In this document: in pieces, positions 6,814-11,047 of the stretch | How the letters are laid out: the number at the start of each line of letters is the position of its first letter | Numbering within the stretch: the stretch's first letter is position 1 | Position numbers and translations under genes: made by a program | Origin: a bacterium | GTDB lineage: Bacteria; Zixibacteria; MSB-5A5; GN15; FEB-12 | Assembly: GCA_030629485.1 (NCBI GenBank) | Contig: DAOVOW010000031.1 | Location: forward strand, 1-11,047 | Length of the DNA stretch: 11,047 nt | Reading direction: 5' to 3' | Notes under the pieces: generated by a model | The model's input: only the letters and a program-made list of their open reading frames with translations | Told to the model about the DNA's origin: nothing | Database searches by the model: none

Positions 6814-8564
6814 CGCAGAATTACTCCCTTTCGGCCGCGGCCATCTATCTTAACCGTCAACGGCGCTGCAAGGCGAACATGGCGAACGAATTTCGTTTCG
6901 GCAACGATTGGCTGAGACTCCAACCACAACCAGTCGATTTTGAACCGGTTCGAGTGGCGCACACACAAATACGGAATCTGCAAGCTGGTGATGTTGTGAA
7001 AGAAATGAGAGCCTTGGCTGAGTTCTACATCCATGTCGGGGAGGGTCGCCTCGACAATAACTCGTGCGCCACCTATACTGCCCCAGTCAACCGGTATTCC
7101 GAGCCACGGGTCCGAACTGCCCCAACGTCCAAAGCCAATGAGAACGTAGCCTCGGCTGTCATCCGAAATTCGCTTGCTCAATTCATCGATTTCTGCCGCG
7201 ACAGTCCGTGTATGCTCTTTACCGAACAAGTCGGGTTTTACATATATAATATCGGTCAGGTTATCGACAACGCCATTACCCATAGTTCGCTCCGAGGCCA
7301 ACAGACTCCGGTCGCCCTCCAGTTCGTCGTCCGTTATGTCTACGGTGGCTGACGAGACCACCATTGGTCTGACCTGGAGAAAACCGAATCTCACACTGTA
7401 ACCCTCGGATGTTCGATCTGTAGTGACGGCGAATTCGATTTCGACCGGCACGTCCAGAGCCTGCTGACATGATTGTAACAACATTGTCACCAGGTCGTTA
7501 AAGGGCACTTCGTGTAGTTGAAGCAGCGGGCCGAAGTTGAGAATTCGAGGTCCATCGGCCCCGGTACCCATTACGATACGGTCATTCTGGGGTTGATAGG
7601 TGGAAGCAGCCAGGCGAATGGAGTCATCTGATTCCGCGTCTTTGATGTCAGCCTTTATGAGATACTCGGTTTCTTTCATGGGGTCGAAAGTCGGTGGCTT
7701 GCCCATATTCACGGCCCAGAAGTCAGTCTGAGTATTACTGAGCATCTCTCCGGTTGTGAACGGGGGACCGGCCTGCGGAAAAGCAGGGCTGTAAGTCCAA
7801 ACACGTCCGCCATCCACAATCGTTTTGCCCAGACCAAGAGCAAGATCGACCACACCTTCCTCCGGCTGTGCGTGACCGACAGGGTAGAAATTGTAAGAAC
7901 GACCCACACCTGAGACATTGGGGTAGAAGCGATCCCGATGACGGAGCCCAACCACTTCCTGGATTATCACGGCCATTTTCTCCTGGGCCGTTCCCTGCCT
8001 GGTAATTGACAGGTAGCTTTTAGCCCCGCGAAAAAAAGTAGACGCGTATACAAACTTGATGGCATCAATCAACTTGCGATAGCGGGTGTCGGTATCAGGC
8101 TGGTTGTTAGGAATCATCTTGGTGCCGTATACGCCTGCAAATGGCTCATACATGGCATCTTCAAGCATGCTCGAGGACCTGACCGCCAGAGGGGCATGTA
8201 CCGTTGAAACCAGTCCGCGCAAATCTCCGGCGAATTCGGCAGGGAATTCGGCACGCTGGAAAGCCATGCCGATGCGGTCATCGGAAGTGTCGCTCTGAGC
8301 GACTTCTCCGAGATCATTTCTCTCTAAAAAGGCGTCGAAAACATCGGTGCCGATCACGACAAACCGGGGTATCGAGACCGTGATGCCTTGGTAACTTCCT
8401 CCCGGTAGGTTCTTCTGTAGTACAGTGTCAGCGAAGGCCAGTCCCGAGGCCTTTCCGCCTATGGCGCCACCGCCGATACGCGAAATAACATGTTCGCCGC
8501 CAAAGAAGTGTCGGTCAAACCGAGGTATATCTGTGACCGAGAGTACTGGAATTTTCTGTGGCAC
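6810..8564 (-). CDS. PPDK N-terminal (PEP/pyruvate-binding, ATP-grasp) domain protein without phospho-His domain
   Basis: A 584-residue protein related to the ATP-binding half of PEP synthase/pyruvate phosphate dikinase. Motifs: GGKASG 36-41 (Lys38), LAVRSSSMLED 126-136 (Arg129), FVYASTFF 171-178, MAVIIQEVVG 197-206, LALGLGKTIV 241-250, VEIEF 374-378 with acidic Glu375/Glu377, and FLQVRP 395-400. After this it carries GFGRWGSSDPW 477-487 and SQGSHFFHN 516-524, which the next gene shares in weaker form. The His swivel domain (TCHAAI-type) and C-terminal PEP barrel of full enzymes (~800-900 residues) are missing. The start is GTG, chosen because GGAGAGG lies 4 bases upstream. It follows the GDH stop by 51 bp and overlaps the next gene by 4 bp. 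It is probably an ATP-dependent phosphotransferase; substrate unknown. Confidence 0.85.
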   Translation of the reverse strand: MPQKIPVLSVTDIPRFDRHFFGGEHVISRIGGGAIGGKASGLAFADTVLQKNLPGGSYQGITVSIPRFVVIGTDVFDAFLERNDLGEVAQSDTSDDRIGMAFQRAEFPAEFAGDLRGLVSTVHAPLAVRSSSMLEDAMYEPFAGVYGTKMIPNNQPDTDTRYRKLIDAIKFVYASTFFRGAKSYLSITRQGTAQEKMAVIIQEVVGLRHRDRFYPNVSGVGRSYNFYPVGHAQPEEGVVDLALGLGKTIVDGGRVWTYSPAFPQAGPPFTTGEMLSNTQTDFWAVNMGKPPTFDPMKETEYLIKADIKDAESDDSIRLAASTYQPQNDRIVMGTGADGPRILNFGPLLQLHEVPFNDLVTMLLQSCQQALDVPVEIEFAVTTDRTSEGYSVRFGFLQVRPMVVSSATVDITDDELEGDRSLLASERTMGNGVVDNLTDIIYVKPDLFGKEHTRTVAAEIDELSKRISDDSRGYVLIGFGRWGSSDPWLGIPVDWGSIGGARVIVEATLPDMDVELSQGSHFFHNITSLQIPYLCVRHSNRFKIDWLWLESQPIVAETKFVRHVRLAAPLTVKIDGRGRKGVILR

Positions 8565-8615
8565 CGTACCTCTCCGGACTATTCATTCAGGATCTCGGGC
8601 CGTACAATAACCGTC

Positions 8616-9998
8616 TTACACCCAGCCGCGATCGCGACAAGCCTGGGCAACACGGTCAACTGCAATTACGTAAGCAGCATCACGCATGTACAGTTTGCGT
8701 TTGCGCGAAAGTTCGCTAACGGCAGCGAAAGCGGCCGTCATTTTCAGATCCAGGCGACTGAGAACGTCATCCTTCTCCCAATAGTAATTGGCATTGGACT
8801 GCACTTGCTCAAAGTAACTGCAGGTGACACCACCGGCATTCGCAAGAAAATCAGGGATCACGAAAATATCGCGACTCTGGATAGCGTGGTCCGCCTCAGG
8901 GGTTGTGGGACCGTTGGCCCCTTCGGCGATGATCTTCACCTTTTTGCTGATTCTCTCAACGTTTTCGCCGGTGATCTGATTCTCCAGAGCCGCTGGAATC
9001 AGTATATCCGCATCCTGCCCCAGCCACGCTTCACCGTCCAGAATTTCGCAGCCCAACTCCTTGGCTTTAGCTTTGTCTATATCACCAAACCTGTTCGTTA
9101 TCCCTTTCAAAGCCTTGAGATCAATGCCTTCAGGATTGGAGAATGAATAGGCTTGTTGGTCTGCCTGGTCCCAGCAAGAGACGCAAATGACCTTGCCGCC
9201 GATCTGCTGATATAGTTCGATGGCAAACTGAGCTACATTGCCGAAGCCCTGCACCGATGCCGTCGTTTTGTCGGGGTCGATGCCGAGTTCCCTGAGCGCC
9301 TCCCGAAGCGTAAAAATTACACCATACCCGGTCGCTTCGGTGCGTCCCAGGGAGCCGCCCATCCCAACCGGCTTGCCGGTGATGAATCCCGGATAATGAC
9401 CGCCACAAATGTGCTCAAACTCGTCCAACATCCACAACATGTGTTGTGAGCTGGTCATCACATCCGGTGCTGGTATATCAGTTACCGGGCCGACGTTCTT
9501 TGCCAACTGACGCACCCATCCGCGACAAATCTGTTCTTGTTCCCTCATGCTTAGATTATGCGGATCACATACTACGCCGCCCTTACCGCCACCAAGCGGT
9601 ATATCCACGACTGCGCATTTCCAGGTCATCCACATTGCAAGGGCACGAACCGTATCAATCGTTTCGGCGGGATGGAAGCGAATCCCGCCTTTGCACGGTC
9701 CGCGGGCATCGTTGTGTTGGACACGGAATCCGCGGTAGACACCAACACTTCCGTCATCCATCCGAATCGGGATACTGAATTGATATTCCCTCAAAGGCAC
9801 GCGAAGAATCTCGCGTGCTCCCCTATCAAGGCCCAGGACTTCGGCCCCGCTGTCAAACTGTGCCTGGGCCATCTCATATGGGTTGAATCCGCTATCTGTC
9901 ACAGGTCGTCCTCGTCTCAGTGTCTTGGCTGATAGCCAGGACATTTGGTTTGAGTCTGCATCGTTCGGCGGGAGGTTGTACACACTACTAAAGGGCAT
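8616..9998 (-). CDS. gdhA: Glutamate dehydrogenase (Glu/Leu/Phe/Val dehydrogenase family)
   Basis: A 460-residue enzyme, the usual size for hexameric bacterial GDH. It interconverts glutamate and 2-oxoglutarate plus ammonia with NAD(P) in the cytoplasm. Substrate-domain motifs are clear: PCKGGIRFHP 101-110 (Lys103), TWKCAVVDIPLGGGKGG 125-141 (Lys127 and catalytic Lys139), and DIPAPDV 174-180 with Asp179 as catalytic acid. The Rossmann part has VQGFGNVA 249-256 (GxGxxA), then EGANGPTTPEAD 359-370 and DFLANAGGV 383-391. The ATG at 9998 is supported by AGGAAG just upstream; Met19 is an alternative. About 37 residues precede the usual NPYEMA start of the fold. It heads the operon with the two PPDK-N proteins. 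Glutamate rather than leucine or valine is favoured by overall likeness, but not proven; cofactor choice not determined. Confidence 0.92.
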   Translation of the reverse strand: MPFSSVYNLPPNDADSNQMSWLSAKTLRRGRPVTDSGFNPYEMAQAQFDSGAEVLGLDRGAREILRVPLREYQFSIPIRMDDGSVGVYRGFRVQHNDARGPCKGGIRFHPAETIDTVRALAMWMTWKCAVVDIPLGGGKGGVVCDPHNLSMREQEQICRGWVRQLAKNVGPVTDIPAPDVMTSSQHMLWMLDEFEHICGGHYPGFITGKPVGMGGSLGRTEATGYGVIFTLREALRELGIDPDKTTASVQGFGNVAQFAIELYQQIGGKVICVSCWDQADQQAYSFSNPEGIDLKALKGITNRFGDIDKAKAKELGCEILDGEAWLGQDADILIPAALENQITGENVERISKKVKIIAEGANGPTTPEADHAIQSRDIFVIPDFLANAGGVTCSYFEQVQSNANYYWEKDDVLSRLDLKMTAAFAAVSELSRKRKLYMRDAAYVIAVDRVAQACRDRGWV

Positions 9999-10036
9999 CG
10001 CTTCCTGACCGCAAAACGTGATCAGTTTTACAAGGG

Positions 10037-10065
10037 AACATACACTGGCGATTCCAAGATATCAA
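10037..10065 (-). promoter_or_regulatory. Candidate sigma-70-type promoter of the gdh operon
   Basis: On the minus strand TTGATA (10060-10065, 5/6 to the -35 consensus) is separated by 17 bases from TATGTT (10037-10042, 4/6 to the -10). Transcription would start near 10030, leaving a leader of about 30 bases before the GDH start and its AGGAAG site. It is the best promoter-like pair seen upstream of the operon. Confidence 0.45.
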
Positions 10066-10447
10066 GGCAAATGTAAATACTGGTGCGGGACAGCAAGGTG
10101 TTCCATCATCTTAACGCCCCATTTGTCGACACTCGGCTCCCAAGCCAGGCACTATCAGAGGTGGTAGGCTAATACAGCTTATACGGCAGGAAGAGGCTTT
10201 GTTTCCGCCGTCACGACAACGGAAACCCGTTATCCGCCCTTGGCAAGCCGGAAGGTACTGGTTCACGGCTTGGGTAATCCACGACGATCCTCTGCCAATT
10301 CAGCAAGTGGCAATGTGAACCCCAGTACGCCGGAGAATTCTCTTTCACCCAGTTGCGGAACTCGTCACGTAAGGCCCGCTTTATTCTTGACATACGCCCC
10401 GGCTAAAAATCCAGGGTGTGTGTATGTGTGTGCATACATAACAATAA
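10066..10447. other. Divergent intergenic region, no gene recognised
   Basis: The stretch lies between the two divergent promoters. It holds a 7-bp inverted repeat, GTTTCCG (10201-10207) with CGGAAAC (10220-10226), which overlaps a second possible hairpin AACGG/CCGTT at 10218-10231. It also has a TG-rich tract at 10413-10435. A 60-codon minus-strand frame (10211-10393) is open but has no convincing ribosome site and matches no family I know. Confidence 0.4.
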
Positions 10448-10475
10448 CTGACAGGAGTTTTGCTGGTGATTTAAT
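10448..10475 (+). promoter_or_regulatory. Candidate promoter for the DUF418 gene
   Basis: CTGACA (10448-10453, 5/6) and TTTAAT (10470-10475, 5/6) are 16 bases apart. A start near 10482 would give a leader of about 250 bases that contains the paired element at 10608-10668. Motif-based only. Confidence 0.33.
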
Positions 10476-10607
10476 AGTCCGGTCAACCTACTCTGCGACC
10501 TCGCCCCTTTGGTTTGCCTGTCACTGATTCGAACGCTCTTGTTAGCGGCTTCCATGATTAGCATTGTCCCCCAGCGCGGCGACATCCCAGGCATTTTGCA
10601 CACCTTT

Positions 10608-10668
10608 TACCTTGACCACCGACATGGCAGCGCCATCTTAGCGAGTCGTACACTGTCGGGTCAAGGTA
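10608..10668 (+). promoter_or_regulatory. Strongly paired leader element upstream of the DUF418 gene
   Basis: TACCTTGACC (10608-10617) is the perfect complement of GGTCAAGGTA (10659-10668). The stem continues past a 2-base bulge (10618-10619) with CGAC (10620-10623) and GTCG (10655-10658), giving 14 pairs. Directly inside, ATGGC-AGC-GCCAT (10624-10636) forms a second hairpin stacked on the first. It ends about 50 bases before the ribosome binding site. It could be a structured 5' leader (regulatory RNA) or a protein-binding inverted repeat; no known riboswitch class was recognised. No T-run follows, so it is not an ordinary terminator. Confidence 0.4.
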
Positions 10669-10717
10669 GCTCGCCGCAGGAAGGCATGGCGGGAGAATTG
10701 CTCTGCTGCTAATACGT

Positions 10718-10723
10718 GGAGGA
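10718..10723 (+). promoter_or_regulatory. Ribosome binding site deciding the DUF418 start
   Basis: GGAGGA sits 7 bases before the ATG at 10731. Another ATG at 10727 lies only 3 bases from the site and is followed at once by a stop (MNV-stop), so 10731 is the true start. Confidence 0.75.
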
Positions 10724-10730
10724 TAGATGA

Positions 10731-11047
10731 ATGTCTGAACAAATCGAACTGTCAGGGATGGCTATACAGTCTACTGTTGCGGCGCCCGTGAATCGTAGCG
10801 AGCGCATAGCTGCTGTCGATGTTCTCCGAGGGGTGGCCGTGCTGGGTATCCTGGTCATCAATATCGAGTTCTTTGCCCTGCCTCATGTGATCTTCTACAA
10901 TCCCTCTCTGGTCGGGGGTTTTGCCGGCCTCAACCTTCTGACGTACAAATTCGCCTCGGTCCTATTCCTTCAGAAAATGATGGCTATCTTTTCGATGCTC
11001 TTTGGCGCCGGCCTGGTCCTTATGTATGAGCGATTCGAGAAGTCGGG
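10731..11047 (+). CDS. DUF418/YeiB-type integral membrane protein, 5' part
   Basis: The first 105 codons are present; the gene runs off the window. After a polar lead of about 22 residues comes RIAAVDVLRGVAVLGILVIN (25-44), the N-terminal signature of DUF418/YeiB proteins (R-x-x-x-x-D-x-x-R-G-x-A-x-x-G-I). Further on are FLQKMMAIFSMLFGAG (79-94) and LVLMYERFE, also family features. Membrane segments are likely at about 33-51, 62-80 and 83-99. Complete members are usually about 350-450 residues with many helices and are inner-membrane proteins; a transport or acyltransferase-like role has been suggested for relatives but is not established. It is transcribed away from the GDH operon. DUF1624-type acyltransferases are the main alternative. 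Confidence 0.85.
   Translation, partial: MSEQIELSGMAIQSTVAAPVNRSERIAAVDVLRGVAVLGILVINIEFFALPHVIFYNPSLVGGFAGLNLLTYKFASVLFLQKMMAIFSMLFGAGLVLMYERFEKS

Noticed and set aside
3604..8564. Annotating either PPDK-N protein as PEP synthase or pyruvate phosphate dikinase
   Set aside because: Both lack the phospho-His motif and the PEP/pyruvate barrel, so neither alone nor together can they complete that reaction as known.
8490..9146. 218-codon plus-strand open frame opposite the GDH gene
   Set aside because: It is antisense to a clearly conserved enzyme and its translation has no recognisable family; likewise the frames at 5236-5781 and 6804-7352 opposite the PPDK-N genes.
10211..10393. 60-codon minus-strand frame as a small gene
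   Set aside because: No good ribosome binding site, no family resemblance, and it sits in a region otherwise looking regulatory.
10387..10410. Consensus -35 TTGACA at 10387-10392
   Set aside because: No acceptable -10 lies 16-18 bases downstream on the plus strand.
10413..10440. TG-rich tract as a phase-variable repeat
   Set aside because: The dinucleotide run is short and interrupted, and it lies far from any start codon or promoter spacer.

Overview
The window looks like a piece of a Gram-negative bacterial chromosome. I infer Gram-negative because it carries a remnant of a CzcA/CusA-type RND efflux pump, a PD40 beta-propeller remnant and an exported S41 peptidase. The style of these families suggests the FCB-like or candidate-phylum range (Zixibacteria-like), but that is an impression from protein motifs, not a search result.

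Layout, left to right. (a) 1-2000: a 99-bp direct repeat, a short minus-strand frame resembling a cytochrome c C-terminus, an intact S41-family peptidase on the minus strand, and an AT-rich intergenic stretch with six copies of AATCAT/ATGATT. (b) 1960-3602: a gene graveyard. In order it holds a PD40 beta-propeller tail, the second copy of the 99-bp repeat, the last ~40 residues of an RND metal-efflux pump (minus), the last third of an IS3-family transposase with its right terminal repeat, and a metallophosphoesterase that has lost its 5' end at the IS boundary and carries an in-frame TGA. (c) 3604-9998: a compact minus-strand operon transcribed GDH -> 584-aa PPDK-N protein -> 1069-aa GAF/PPDK-N/nucleotidyltransferase protein. 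The spacings are 51 bp and a 4-bp ATGA overlap. (d) 9999-10730: a divergent intergenic region with a plausible promoter for GDH, a plausible promoter for the rightward gene and a strongly paired leader element. (e) 10731-11047: the 5' end of a DUF418/YeiB-type membrane protein, cut by the window edge.

The most interesting part is the three-gene operon. An ordinary glutamate dehydrogenase is followed by two different proteins that both carry the ATP-grasp (pyruvate/PEP-binding) half of PEP synthase/PPDK. Neither shows the phospho-histidine swivel motif or the PEP-binding barrel. In both, that place is taken by a shared segment marked by G-x-GRWGS and G-(S/T)-HFF. The larger protein adds a GAF-like sensor domain of the sort found in histidine kinases at its N-terminus and a minimal nucleotidyltransferase domain at its C-terminus. 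The reaction is unknown. My inference is a regulatory or phosphotransfer system tied to amino-acid/2-oxoglutarate metabolism, in which the nucleotidyltransferase might modify a partner protein.
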